Assembly (NCBI GenBank): GCA_036571765.1
Contig: BROE01000006.1
Coordinates: forward strand, 15,980,868-16,044,867
DNA length: 64,000 nucleotides
Source: Plecoglossus altivelis
Lineage: Eukaryota; Chordata; Actinopteri; Osmeriformes; Plecoglossidae
Direction of reading: 5' to 3'
Below the pieces are notes generated by a model that saw only the letters and a program-made list of their open reading frames with translations, made no database searches and was not told the DNA's origin. Each line of letters starts with the position of its first letter. The stretch's first letter is position 1. The position numbers and the translations under genes were made by a program. Below are positions 1-9,359 of the stretch, piece after piece.

Positions 1-505
1 AGAACGGACGACACTTCACAATCATAAACTCCACCAGCGGTGAGCAGTATCTAGATATTACCGCAGCATTGTTACACCATTTTTTGTTGACATAAACACA
101 CAAGCCGCCCCCGCGAGTCTTTCCAGACAGTGACGAATCTCTGTCCGCTCGGTAGCAGGTTAAGCCGTGCAGTTGAATGGCGGAGTCCGGGATGTTGTCG
201 TTTAGCCATGTCTCAGTGAAGACAAACGCACAACAGTCCCTAGCCTCATGCTGGGTAGATAGGCTGAGTTGAATTAGGTCCAGTTTGTTTTCCAGAGAGC
301 GAACGTTAGAGAGCATGAGTGATGGAAGAGCCGGTCTTGTGGGGTAAGCCCTCAACCTAGCTCGTATACCTCCGCGCTTACCGCGCTTTTGTCCTCTCTC
401 GCACCGCTTGCGACGCCGCCTTGTGCGGGTAGCATCAGTAGGCGAGGCCGCGGTCTCGAGGTTCGGCTCTAGAAGTAAACAAGCATCTCTACCTGTTAAA
501 GCAGT
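1..505 (-). pseudogene. LINE endonuclease fragment (CR1/L2/Rex1-like), open at left edge
   Basis: On the minus strand a frame stays open from 505 to the window edge, about 168 codons. A basic Arg/Lys stretch lies around 360-420, then LSNVRSLENKLD, then TETWLNDNIPDSAI (about 185-215) and GKTRGGGLCVYVNKKW. These match the start of the apurinic-type endonuclease domain of fish non-LTR retrotransposons, which nicks target DNA before reverse transcription. The TETW glutamate corresponds to the catalytic Glu of that nuclease family. An in-frame stop at 506-508 closes the upstream side and there is no ATG before the internal LMLSNV, so the 5' end is missing or decayed. The reverse transcriptase part would lie to the left, outside the window. 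The clade is uncertain; CR1, L2 and Rex1 share this domain. Confidence 0.82.
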
Positions 506-821
506 CTATAGCTCCTCCGCATGGGGCAGAGTAGATGTACTACTGATGTAATACACTTCTTACCTGTACTATGGCTGCTGTCTTGGAAATTCAGAGGAAT
601 TATTGAGTACTTCAATAATCAGTATGCTGGATTCACACAAATGATGTATTTTGCACAAAACATTACCAGAGCGCTCTGTAATCAATCCACTGTAGGTGTC
701 GTCCAGCTGAGTAGTACCTGATGCCATCTCGTATCTGGTCTCACATAAACTCATGACATCCGTCATTTCTTTATGACAATCAATCAATATAAACATCAGT
801 CACATTCCTTAAGACTAGGTG
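506..821. other. unassigned spacer
   Basis: No recognisable domain is seen on either strand. A 75-codon minus-strand frame (569-796) has no features I recognise. The stretch may be the decayed 5' part of the retroviral element that is clear further right, but nothing here proves it. Confidence 0.3.
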
Positions 822-905
822 TGTCCTGAAGGTTTTCGATGTTTATCTACTCCAGCACACCTGATTGTAATGATGGGTCGTTATCAGGCTTCCAAAGAGC
901 GTTAT
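822..905 (+). mobile_element. hAT-type MITE fragment, copy 1
   Basis: The sequence gtgtcctgaaggttttcgat, followed by ctccagcacacctgattg and gatgggtcgttatcaggctt, matches an abundant short non-autonomous element of fish genomes, of the type moved by hAT transposases. Both ends are missing: no terminal inverted repeat or 8-bp duplication is visible. The start of the same element occurs again at 8,357-8,456, in the same orientation. It encodes nothing. The family placement comes from memory of the repeat, so the class (hAT) is less certain than the fact that the two copies are related. Confidence 0.55.
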
Positions 906-1189
906 AACAACTCGATTCCTGTTTCAACAGTGGTTAGCATGTTGTTAAGAATCGATGTTGGTCCATTAAGTGATAAGCATGCGTTCCTTTTAACTATGGT
1001 GTGTAAAGTTAATCTGTTGGGCAGGCTCTCATACAGATCCAGCAGTGGAATGCAGACATTCTAACAACCACAGACGTGGCCTTACTAGAAGTTAGGCCTG
1101 TGCTAAATTAGTCCACATGCTTACCGTATTGGCCATATTAAGAATGCTTCCCCAGTTGTTGTTATTGACTGTAATGTGACTCTTGACAC
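906..1189. other. unassigned spacer, possible decayed retroviral sequence
   Basis: No conserved motif could be read. It lies directly upstream of a short retroviral reverse-transcriptase-like stretch and may be the protease/early pol part of the same provirus, but this is only inferred from position. Confidence 0.2.
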
Positions 1190-1330
1190 GCAAACCTCTG
1201 TATGTTAGTAGTAGAGCAGTTGAGAAAGGGACTGCCCCAGTTATGGATACCTTGCTGAAACAATGTCAAAACAAAGTCATCGTTAGAGTTAAGATCCTTC
1301 AAGACATGTACATACTTTGTTTAATAATTG
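1190..1330 (+). pseudogene. endogenous retrovirus pol, N-terminal RT fragment (left of RTE insertion)
   Basis: One frame reads VEKGTAPVMDTLLKQC (about 1,219-1,266). This resembles the stretch just before the reverse transcriptase fingers of gamma/epsilon-type retroviruses (Val/Ile-x-x-Gly-x-Ala-Pro-Val-x-x-x-Leu-Leu). The matching downstream part of the domain resumes at about 3,602, immediately after the RTE element, so this looks like the left half of one gene split by the LINE. The match is short and the flanks contain stops. The alternative is chance similarity. Confidence 0.35.
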
Positions 1331-1759
1331 AACCGCCACCTTAACGTGGTGGAGGAGTTTGAGTGCTCGGATGATCCTGGGAGAAATGTTGTTGGAGGCA
1401 ATAGGCTTTTGGTGGGGTCTCCCAAAGCAAACTGGTTCTAACTGGTGACTTGCCAGACTAAGCGCGGTTCATCCACCCCCTATGATGACAAGACAAGCGA
1501 GATTCGCTACGTCGCCCTAAGTGGCGTTACAGGGGCCCCACCCTGGAGCCTGGAGTGTGTGCTTGCAGGCGAGTGCCTGGTGGCCGGGTCTTTGCCCATG
1601 GGACCAGGCTGGGTATAGCCCGAAAACGCAATGTGGGACCACCTTCCTGAAGGCCCACCACCCACAGGACGGACCGTAGGGCGTCGGTGCTGTGTGTTTT
1701 GGGCGGTGGTCAGGGGCAGGTGCCTGGATGACCGAGGCCATGCACACAGTCTCTAGCGC

Positions 1760-2405
1760 TGGGGACATGGAATGTCACCTCGCTGACGGAGAAAGCACAA
1801 GCTTGCCCAAGGGAGGTTCAGCGTTAGCGGATAGATATAGTTGACCTTGCCTTCATGCACAGCTTGGGTTCCGGATCCATCAACCTTGAGAGAGGCTGAA
1901 CACATTTCTCTGGCATTCTCTGGCTCTCAGACGACACGTGTTGGCGTTTACCCCAGTGAACGAATGGGTGGCGCCTTCAAACCGAGGAATAATAGTGTAG
2001 AGTACCCGGCCTTCTTGGAGTCCCTAGGAGGGGTACTGGAAAGTGCACCAATCGGGGACTGCATTGTTCTGCTGCGGGACTTCAATTACAGTGGCACCTG
2101 GAGGGAAGTGATTGGGAAGAACGGCCCCCCCAGGTCTGAACCCGAGCAGTGTTTTGTTATTGGACTTCTGTGCTTGTCACAGTTTGTTCATAGCTAACAC
2201 CATGTTCGAGCACAAGTGTGTCCATCAGTGCATGTGGCACCAGGACTCCCTAGGCCGAAGGTCAATGATCGACTTTGTTGTCATATCCTCTGACCTGTGG
2301 CCACATGTCTCAGACATTCGGGTGAAGAGAAGGGCGGAGCTGTCAACCGATCATCACCTGGTCTTGAGCTGGATCCGCTGGTGGGGGAGGAAGCCGGACT
2401 GACCT
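1760..2405 (+). pseudogene. RTE LINE endonuclease domain, broken
   Basis: This is the apurinic-like endonuclease of the RTE element. RDFNYSGTW (about 2,078-2,104) corresponds to the family GDFNAHVG motif with its Gly replaced. GRRSMIDFVVISSDL (about 2,255-2,299) holds the catalytic Asp region, and LSTDHHLVL (about 2,339-2,365) the terminal Asp-His pair. The parts lie in different frames (one frame to 2,197, another from 2,112 to 2,402), so a frameshift separates them. Catalytic residues survive in pieces, but no full-length enzyme can be made. Confidence 0.8.
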
Positions 2406-3013
2406 GGCAGGCCGAAACATATCGTGAGGGTCTGTTGGGAACGTCTGTCGGAGCCCCCTGTCAGCACGGTCTTCAACTCGCACCTCCGGGAGAGTTTCTC
2501 ACAGATCCTGGGGGGGGGGGTACTGGGAACATTGAGTCTGAGTGAGCCATGTTCTCGACCTCCGTTGTAAATGCGGCAGCCCATAGCTGCGGTCCTAAGG
2601 TCTCTGGTGCCTGTCGTGGCAGCAATCCCCGAACCCGGTGGTGTAAACCGGAAGTAAGGGATGCTGTCAAACTGAAGGAGTCCTGTCGAGCCTGGTTTTC
2701 TTGTGGGACTCCTGAGACAGTTGACAGGTATCGGCAGGCCAAGCGTGTCGTGGCTCGGATGGTTGCAGAGGCAAAAACTTGGTTCTGGGAGGAATTCGGG
2801 GAGGCCATGGAGAAGGACTATTGAACAGCCCCAAGGAAATTCTGGCAAACCATTCACTGAGCTGTTGACCTCAACTGGGGACGTTGTTGCACAGTGGAAG
2901 AAATAATTTGAGGTTCTCCTGAATCCTGCCATCACGTCTTCCGATGAGAAAGCATAGGCTGGGGACCAAGAGGCAGACTCATCAATTACCCAGGCGGATG
3001 TCACCGAGGTGGT

Positions 3014-3062
3014 CGGCTTTATACTCTTCATCAGGTGTTTGAGGGTTCATGGGAGTTTGCCC
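3014..3062 (+). other. deletion scar in the RTE LINE (RT core absent)
   Basis: Upstream sequence ends in the linker (VTEVV, about 3,000-3,015). It jumps to a short piece that normally lies beyond the first RT motifs (tttatactcttc...ggttcatgggagtttgccca). At about 3,060 it jumps again to gagattgacagg, which lies past the catalytic YADD-containing palm. Two joins therefore remove essentially all reverse transcriptase motifs. The placement is based on my memory of intact family members. Confidence 0.65.
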
Positions 3063-3598
3063 AACATGAGATTGACAGGGCAGCGGCTGCAGTGATGCAG
3101 TCTCTGTATCGGACCGTTGTGGTGAAGAAGGAGCTGAGCCGAAAGGCAAAGTTTTGGATTTACCGGTCAATCTACGTTCCTACTCTCACCTATGGTCAAG
3201 AGCTTTGGGTAATGACCGAAAGGACAAGATCGGACAAGGACAAGGACAAGCAGTCGAAATGAGTTTCTTCTGGCGCTCCCTTAGAGATAGGGTGAGGAGC
3301 TCGGTCACAAGGGAGGAGCTCAGAGTAGAGCCACTGCTCCTCCACATCGAGAGGAGCCAGCTGAGGTGGCTTGGGCATCTGTTTTGGATGCCCCCTGGAC
3401 ACCTCTCTTGGGAGGAATTCTGGGCATGTCCCACAGGGAGGCGGCCTCGGGGGAGGACTATGTCTCTCGCCTGGCCTGGGAACACCTCGGGATCGCCCCG
3501 GAGGTGGTGTGTGTGTAGAAGGAAGTCTGGGCCTCCCTGCTCAAACTGCTGCCCCTACGACCTGGCCCCGGATAAGCGGAAGAAAATGGATGGATGGG
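3063..3598 (+). pseudogene. RTE LINE C-terminal region and 3' tail
   Basis: Readable pieces include KAKFWIYRSIYVPTLTYG (about 3,142-3,195), the LWVMTERTRS segment, LRDRVRSSVTREEL and LLLHIERSQLRWLGHL (to about 3,380). These are the conserved C-terminal region of fish RTE LINEs that follows the reverse transcriptase. The 3' terminus is the simple tail atggatggatgg (3,586-3,597) that RTE elements use for priming. The same tail type occurs on the SINE at 37,334-37,732. Confidence 0.8.
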
Positions 3599-3601
3599 TT
3601 T

Positions 3602-4860
3602 GCAAGCAGATAATGCCTGTGTTGTTTATCCTGTTGTGCCTAAACCTGTTAGCAAGTAACCCTGTTACTTTCTTGCCCTGTGAATGACTATTGCTGTGCT
3701 TTTGTTCTCTGTTCTCTTTTTTCTGTGTTACCATTGCAGATGAGAAACAGTATCTGCTTGCATTCATGTTTCCCCAGATCCAGTAAACGTTAGCAGTTCT
3801 CCCACAGGGGTACACCGAATTATCTACATTGTTTAGTCAAGCCTTACAAGAGGACCTCCAGTATATCACCTTAGCAGCCAGTTCTACTCTGGTGTAGTAT
3901 ACTGATGACCTATTGATATTGACCGATATGTTCTAAAGGATCTTTCCTCTTTTCAACAGGACACTATGCTCTGCTACAAGCCCTGGGTGAGAAAGGCCAC
4001 AAGGCCTCAAAAGCAAAACTCCAGTTATGGTCTAAGGAGGTCAAGTATCTGGGCTATACACTCAAAGGTACAGAGAGTCTTTTGGCTTCTGATGGAGTGG
4101 AGGCCATTCGATTGATATCGAAGCCTAGAACATCAAAACAACTGACCAACAGCACCCAGAAACAAACAAGTCTTTTCTACGTTCGGCCGGGTATTGTCAT
4201 CAGTAGATCCTTGACTATGCTGTGTTAGCTACCCTCTCCTTGATTTAATGAAGGGCCAGACTGATCATTTGTCATCGTCATTTGTTGTGGAACACAGAAG
4301 CTGATAAATCTTTTTGATCTCTGAAGCAAGCCCGGGCCCAGACACCAGCTCTCGGTCTGCCAGACTACACAAAGCCATTATCCATGTACTGCCACAAGGC
4401 CAAAGGGTTTGCAGTGGCTGTTCTGACCCAGTAGCATGGTCATCTTAGGAGGCCTATCGCCTATGCAAGTTCTTCTTTTGATACTGTGGCAACAGGTTCC
4501 CCACGTGCTTACAAGCAGTATGTGCTGCGGAAGCGCGTGGAGGCAACTGCAGATACAGTGCTGGCGTCATCTATTGCGGTGATGGTTCCTCACATAATAA
4601 GTGCCTTTCTGTTATGCACCAAAACTCGACACCTGTCAGCCAGTAGAGCTACAAAGTATGAACTGATCTTACTGACTCAGAGTAATATTACGATCCATAG
4701 ATGCTCCCCATTGAATCCAGAGTCATTGTTGCCCACCCCTGTTCATGTTGAGCCACATGACTGTGAAATGGTTGTCGATAAAGTGACAACCTCCAGACCT
4801 GATTTGTTTGACAAACCTATTGACAATAATGAACTTGTGTTGTCCGTAGATTGATCTTTG
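3602..4860 (+). pseudogene. endogenous retrovirus pol: reverse transcriptase and connection region
   Basis: The retroviral pol resumes directly after the RTE tail. Recognisable pieces are a VPKPVSNPVT-like N-terminal segment (about 3,638), YLLAFMFPQI (about 3,750), LPQGYTE (about 3,802) and a YTDD catalytic box (about 3,897), preceded by a stop. EKGHKASKAKLQLW and EVKYLGYTL follow (about 3,990-4,065), then the thumb/connection region including TPALGLPDYTKPLSMYCHKAKG (short motif at about 4,342) and RRPIAYASSSFD. In the family this enzyme copies the viral RNA into DNA. The order and spacing match gamma/epsilon-type (ERV1) fish proviruses. Several stops and frame changes show it is dead. Gag and protease are not recognisable upstream. 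Confidence 0.85.
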
Positions 4861-5280
4861 TCCCCGAGCAAGCAATAACACCTTAGACACTGGATATGCG
4901 GTCTGCACAGACAATGAGACATTCAAATCTGGTAAACTATGTCCACCAAGTGCTGACCAGCAGGTAGAGTTGTTTGCTTTGACAAGGACATGTTGTCTGT
5001 CAGAAACATTGGTCGTAAACATCTACACTGACTTAAGGTATGGATTTGGAGTTACTCACAATTTACCGTATGACGAGGGAGATTTCATTAACTCCTCATG
5101 TGGACTAATTAAGAATGGAAATATGATTGATAATTTGTTGTCTGAAATACTACTACCACCGAGAAAGCAAGCTATTGTTAAGTGTGAGGCTCATACTAAC
5201 GATACAGACGATGTTTCAAGAGGAAATTCGAGAGCTGATTTTAGCAGCAAAGGCTACGGCCAAATTTTTTGATGTGTCCT
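4850..5280 (+). pseudogene. endogenous retrovirus pol: RNase H domain
   Basis: The second half reads in one frame from 4,970 to 5,272. The first catalytic Asp is present but is followed by a stop (near 4,850) where the family has Gly. QQVELFALTR supplies the catalytic Glu, VNIYTDLRYGFG the second Asp, and CEAHTNDTDDVSRGN the terminal His/Asp loop. RNase H removes the RNA strand after reverse transcription. The acidic residues are still legible although the frame is broken at the beginning and no start is plausible. It follows the RT/connection region in the normal retroviral order. Confidence 0.85.
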
Positions 5281-5372
5281 GGTTCTCTATTTTTTCTGTG
5301 TCCCAGCAGTTGTAAACACAAACTCCCTCTTTTCATGATGTGTAACACAGAGGATGACACTGAGAGGAATGG

Positions 5373-5655
5373 TTAGTTATCCGTTGGCTGTGTAAAAGGT
5401 TCAACTTCAGCAGTGTGGAAACACCCCTTTGGCCGCATGATAGCGCCATGAGCATGGTTCCCTTTGTTGGCTTGCGTAGCACACTCCTGTGCCCACATGA
5501 GCAAGGGGGTATGGTCTGGAGAGTAAGTACTGATTGGTTTGCACCTGTTTTTCCACAAAGGTAGAGCAACATTGTGCTCAGTGTCATTCTTGCCAGTAGC
5601 ATAATCCAGGTAAGGGACCTGAGAGAAGAGACGCACCCCACCCACCACCAAGTGG
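5373..5655 (-). pseudogene. integrase N-terminal (zinc-binding) region, inverted relative to the rest of the provirus
   Basis: Flanking pol sequence is on the plus strand, but here the readable frame is on the minus strand (5,373-5,651). It has a Cys-rich stretch CATQANKG followed by IMRPKGCFHTAE and PFTQ. That pattern fits the end of the HHCC zinc-binding region and the linker of retroviral integrases. The integrase core follows on the plus strand from about 5,661. Both ends of the flipped block carry the short inverted sequence tgtaaaagg / ccttttatg (near 5,392 and 5,657), consistent with a small inversion. A chance frame is possible but would not explain why the missing segment fits this gap. 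Confidence 0.55.
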
Positions 5656-6360
5656 TCCTTTTATGCATTTACAAATTAATTTCGTTGAACAACTGTAATT
5701 TCGAGTATGTACTTGTAATTGTTGGTATATTGTCAAAATGGGTTGAAGTCTACCCATTTCGGAAAGCAGTTGCAACCAAGGTTTCCTAGATTCACATGAG
5801 ATGTGATCTGTAGATATTAGATCCCCACAAGACTTTCCATTGATAGGGATTGCCATTTCATGGGTCAAATTGTTCAAGAACTTTGTAAAGCGCTCCAGAT
5901 CAATGAGCTATTCCACTGTCCCTACTACCCACAGTATGTGGGGGCAGTGGAGAAGCAGAATGGAAACAGACAAGCCAAGATATGTGAAGAGAAAGGCCTA
6001 AAATGGCCTAATGGCCCCACTCCTACCATTTCTGATGGCCATGAGGTCCACTCTCTAGAGGAGAAATGGATGGATATCCACCAGATTGATGAGACAGTAC
6101 TAAAATGTTGTTATCAACCGGGAGACTACGTGTACATGAAAGTGCAGAAAAGGAGGACTGCCCTCTCACTGAGATGGACCAGCCATACCTAGGTTCTCTT
6201 GGTAACTCACACTGCAGTGAAGGTGGAGGGTCCTAATGAAGAGTCAGCAGTTGAAGGAGGAGCAGGGACACCTTCAGATACTCTAACTTGCCAACTGTCT
6301 CATCCCCACTGGGTTACTCCTCAGAGAAAGCACCAACGGAGATGGACACCCATTTACAGC
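5656..6360 (+). pseudogene. endogenous retrovirus pol: integrase core and C-terminus
   Basis: MHLQINFVE (about 5,663) corresponds to the first catalytic-Asp strand, with Asn in place of Asp. EYVLVIVGILSKWVEVYPF (about 5,704-5,760) is the conserved core strand region. A degenerate second-Asp motif lies near 5,843, then FMGQIVQELCKALQI and YYPQYVGAVEKQNG (about 5,920-5,962), which keeps the catalytic Glu. AKICEEKGLKWP follows, then a C-terminal beta-rich part with PGDYVYMKV and LLVTHTAVKVEG (to about 6,230). Integrase joins viral DNA to the host chromosome. The first catalytic position is altered, frames change several times, and a middle piece between about 6,015 and 6,080 looks deleted. Confidence 0.82.
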
Positions 6361-7560
6361 GTCTGAACCGGGAACAGGTTCTAGTCTAGCGGACTGATTC
6401 GAGCCAGAACTAGGACATCGCCATCCAGTACTCCGATCCAGGGGCACCGAGAAGGTAGTCCCAAAGAGCACCCATGTGGAGGTGTTGAAGATGTTGAAAG
6501 ATGAGTAACGTGTGGAGGAAGCCAGAGAGGGGTTGCTGTTACTACCATGCCTCTCTCTCCCATGTGTCATTCATGAAGCAGATGACAGTACCCAGACGGT
6601 AAACTAGAGAGAGGAGCTTGGAGAGAGGAAGACACTTTCAGTCTTCCTCCGGTCTCTACATGGAGCAGCACCCAGAACAGGGACAAGATGATACTAAGGC
6701 AGAGGCCCTAACCGAGGCCTCTGCCTGAGCCACAATGTGATCCAGAGATACTGACAGACACACCTGACAGACTTTTACTGATACCAGACGCGTGAGTCTA
6801 CAGCCAACGCAAACAGGAGCCACACAGAGTTACTATTGCAGCTCCCAATTGTACTGATGTGAACATTGTGATTCATCATAAAGAGAAGCACACATGAAGA
6901 ACAATCTATACAACAACTTACCGAGGATGGAGAAATGACTGGATGCAGCATTAGAGACCTTACAGGGTTTGTGGGTCCCAAGCATTCTGGAGGTTAACGG
7001 GGATTTTCTGTCCCTCTGTCAATAGCTGACATTTGAAAGTTCAAGAAGTGGCCTTGTATAGGGTTGGATGTAAAGAAGGTGATGGACTGTTCTATTGAAC
7101 AAGTCAGGTGGAAAGAATACATGTAAGGATACTGTTTATGTATGCTCACACCCTACTGGATAATTTGTAAATTAAATTGTATGAGTTCAACATTACTTAT
7201 CCTGCATATCATTTGGGTGGGTAATGTAAATTTCTGATTTTGTTGACGATGCGTTTCCTGTCCTGTCCTTCCTACAGCATACTACTTTATATGTAGTTGA
7301 TTAATCGACCCCAATAATTATGAGAAGGTGTTTTGGGAAGAAGAAAATATGTAACCTCATTGTTCATGTATATCAACAGCCTGTTGTGGGACTTACCTGT
7401 TGCAGATGCACCTGTAAGTATAAGGTCATCCTTATTATGGGTTTATCATGCAGCTTACAATGTTACTACGGACTTGTGGCCAGGAGCTCATTAATAGTGC
7501 TTATTTTATACCAGCTAACTAGTCAGGAACATGTTACCTTGTGTTTATTGTAGGAGCCCA
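6361..7560 (+). other. unassigned part of the provirus (probably decayed env/3' region)
   Basis: No domain could be read with confidence. The stretch lies between the pol C-terminus and the Gypsy insertion and upstream of the env tail at 9,360, so it probably held env surface sequence. A splice-acceptor-like ccttcctacag is present near 7,275, but I found no convincing coding frame after it. Confidence 0.35.
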
Positions 7561-7787
7561 CAGACTTGTAAATGGGTTGCCCCTGCACATCGCATGGATT
7601 CAATAGTAGACGGTAATTTTTCCAGCTGCCATTCTCCCTGTGTGGTGTTATCACAGCCTTTACAGATATGAGTTTAGCAGTAGGGTTGGAGTTCATTGGC
7701 AATGAGAGATGCCTTAACTGCGGTTGCTTCAAAGTGGCCATGAGGCAGGTTGTGCTATACGACCATATGGCACTGGATTATTTTCTG
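7561..7787. other. ambiguous sequence between provirus and Gypsy remnant
   Basis: Two minus-strand frames look mildly protein-like. One (7,523-7,741) contains ENGSWKNYRLLLNPC. A second frame over the same bases has a Cys-rich stretch with an N-glycosylation-type NTT. It could be env sequence, Gypsy 3' sequence or chance. I cannot decide. Confidence 0.2.
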
Positions 7788-8230
7788 TTATCTCAGGGAG
7801 GTACATGTGTTGCGCGAGCCAACCATGGCGACGGTTCCAGAATTTCCTTGTAGGCAGCTACATTGTCCAGCAGGAGCTGGAGGGGGGGTTCCACCATATC
7901 CACGCCAGGTTCCGTGGAGGGAGAAAGAGGGATGGTGAGGTGTCAAGAGTGACAAGTGGAACGTAGGGTGAATACGATACCTAGGTGGATGTTTCAGTTT
8001 GTAGGTGACCAGGTTGATCTGCTCTTGTATAAGGAAAGGGCTGATGAACCTGGGACCCAGCTGACAGCACGGCTGGAGCAGACGGATGTCCCTTGTAGAC
8101 AGCCAGACCAACTGTCTAGGTTGATAGGAAGGTGCTTTGGAGCGATGGAGGTCGGCAGTCAGTCTGCATCACCGGAGGGCACGCTTTAGCTGGTGATGTG
8201 CTAAGTCCCAGACACTCTCGCCGGAGGAGA
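7788..8230 (-). pseudogene. Ty3/Gypsy integrase C-terminal region
   Basis: On the minus strand, about 8,160 down to 7,790, the frame reads APSYQPRQLVWLSTRDIRL, then LGPRFISPFLIQ, TYKLKHPPRYRIHPTFHLSLL and a Pro-rich tail. This is the GPY/F-like C-terminal module that precedes the chromodomain in vertebrate Ty3/Gypsy (chromovirus-type) integrases. The chromodomain itself is not legible; only a short EILEPSPW-like trace remains near 7,840. The module lies almost directly after RNase H sequence on the same strand, so the integrase zinc finger and catalytic core are missing. Confidence 0.82.
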
Positions 8231-8356
8231 TGGTGAAATTGAACCAGGTGAAGAGCCCAACAGTCCTGTTAAGGATTGAATCTTGGTATATCAAAGATAT
8301 TCCAGGTTCTTGTGGTCTGTGAGCACTAGGAAAGGGTGCCTGGCACCCTCCAATGA
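8231..8356 (-). pseudogene. Ty3/Gypsy RNase H fragment (downstream half)
   Basis: On the minus strand, at about 8,335-8,295, HPFLVLTDHKNLEYL is legible. This is the hallmark TDHxxL motif of the Ty3/Gypsy RNase H domain, with its catalytic Asp. A frameshifted stretch matching the following helix is visible to about 8,240. The upstream half of the same domain lies on the other side of the MITE at 8,357-8,456. Confidence 0.78.
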
Positions 8357-8456
8357 AGGGGTGTCAAACCCCAGTCCTCAAGGGCCACTGTCCTGAAGGT
8401 TTTTGATGTTTCCCTGCTCCAGCACACCTAATACTAATGAATGACTCTTCATTAGA
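8357..8456 (+). mobile_element. hAT-type MITE fragment, copy 2, inside the Gypsy RNase H
   Basis: The copy begins with the terminal-repeat-like aggggtgtcaaaccccagtc, continues with agggccactgtcctgaaggt and ctgctccagcacaccta, and stops at about 8,456. The other terminus is missing. It shares its core with the copy at 822-905. It splits the minus-strand Gypsy RNase H frame cleanly: GARHPFLV-type sequence on one side, AEANYDIGN-type on the other. It is therefore younger than the Gypsy copy. Confidence 0.65.
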
Positions 8457-8870
8457 CCCCACAGCTAACAGTTTCCAATGTCATAGTTAGCCTCCGCCGG
8501 CTTCAGCTTGCAGAAGGTGCTTAGATGGAGGCAGCTTGGATTCCCCTGTTGCTGGGACAAAACCGCTCCTATTCCGGTCGTGGAGGCATCAACTTACACT
8601 ACGACGGCCTTGTCAGGGTGTGCTAGGAGAGGAGCAGTTGCGAAGGGTACTTTTAGGGTGTAGAAGACGTCTTTAGCAGAAGGAGTCCGAGACAGAGACT
8701 TGGGCTTGTTCCCAAGGAGGCTGGTGAGAGGGTGCGCGGTAGAACTGTAGTTGTGCAAGATGCAAGAGTGAGAGTTGGGCGTAATGCATCGACCAGGTTC
8801 TGGAAAGGTTCAGGATGACATGCTTGCATCTACGGCGTATGGTCCGGTCTTCTGTTACCAACCAGATGGC
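8457..8870 (-). pseudogene. Ty3/Gypsy reverse transcriptase/RNase H fragment (upstream half)
   Basis: The minus strand reads, from about 8,690 to 8,475, a segment with PSAKDVFYTLKVPFATAPLL, then HPDKAVVV-VDASTTGIGAVLSQQQG, then KPAEANYDIGN. These are the end of the reverse transcriptase and the start of RNase H in Ty3/Gypsy elements, including the DAS(T)xxGxGAVLSQ signature. Sequence further upstream (to about 8,870) is weakly similar or not readable. There are stops and frameshifts. It belongs to the same copy as 7,788-8,356. Confidence 0.78.
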
Positions 8871-9359
8871 TCAGACACAGGAGATCGTAGGTAAGGTGTT
8901 TAATATGGCACAAGTAGATGAATCATCGAACACAGTTAAGTGAAACAGACGTAGTAACGTCACCAAGTGATGATTGAGTACTGATACTGTCCTTTGTGGA
9001 TTGCTGGTGGATATCCGTAGAAGATAGCTGGAGCAAAAGAGAGCTGGGAACCTGGACACACCCACACACACAATGGAGACACATTGGAGATAGGTAAGTA
9101 TCAATAGGAGTCCTTGAGGTTAGCATATAGGAGTAATCCTTTGTGAAAACAAGACCAGACAGTGTGTGTGTAAGTGTCTTTAATGTGCAGGCTGATTGCT
9201 GGTGTGATTGCGTGCAGGTGTGAGTGATCAGTACTCGTGAGAGGGTGTGTGCCGTGATTGGTTGATGTTGGAACTTGGTGTTTCCATGACACTGATAGGT
9301 TATGACTGTTGTATATTTATCCCAGATTAATATGCTAATATCACAAATATGGCTGCTCA
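8871..9359. other. unassigned spacer, possible Gypsy 5'/LTR remnant
   Basis: No coding motif is seen. It lies between the minus-strand Gypsy RT and the resumption of the provirus, so part of it may be Gypsy 5' sequence. Low-level GT/CA-rich patches occur (9,055-9,075; 9,155-9,180). No LTR pair could be recognised. Confidence 0.25.

Larger units (their letters stand above)
1331..3598 (+). mobile_element. RTE-clade LINE (Rex3/Expander-like), internally deleted
   Basis: The element starts with the typical accgccaccttaacgtggtgg leader and ends with the gataagcgga...atggatggatgg 3' tail of the abundant fish RTE family. Between these lie most of the endonuclease (about 1,760-2,400), a linker (2,400-3,010) and the C-terminal region (about 3,063-3,597). 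The reverse transcriptase core is missing. Many frameshifts and stops break the frame. Intact RTE LINEs of this type are roughly 3.3 kb or longer; this copy is about 2.27 kb. It sits inside the reverse transcriptase gene of an endogenous retrovirus, whose coding sequence resumes at about 3,602. I see no clear target-site duplication. Confidence 0.88.

Noticed and set aside
2354..3031. 225-codon minus-strand frame
   Set aside because: Antisense shadow of the RTE LINE; the plus strand carries recognisable LINE motifs.
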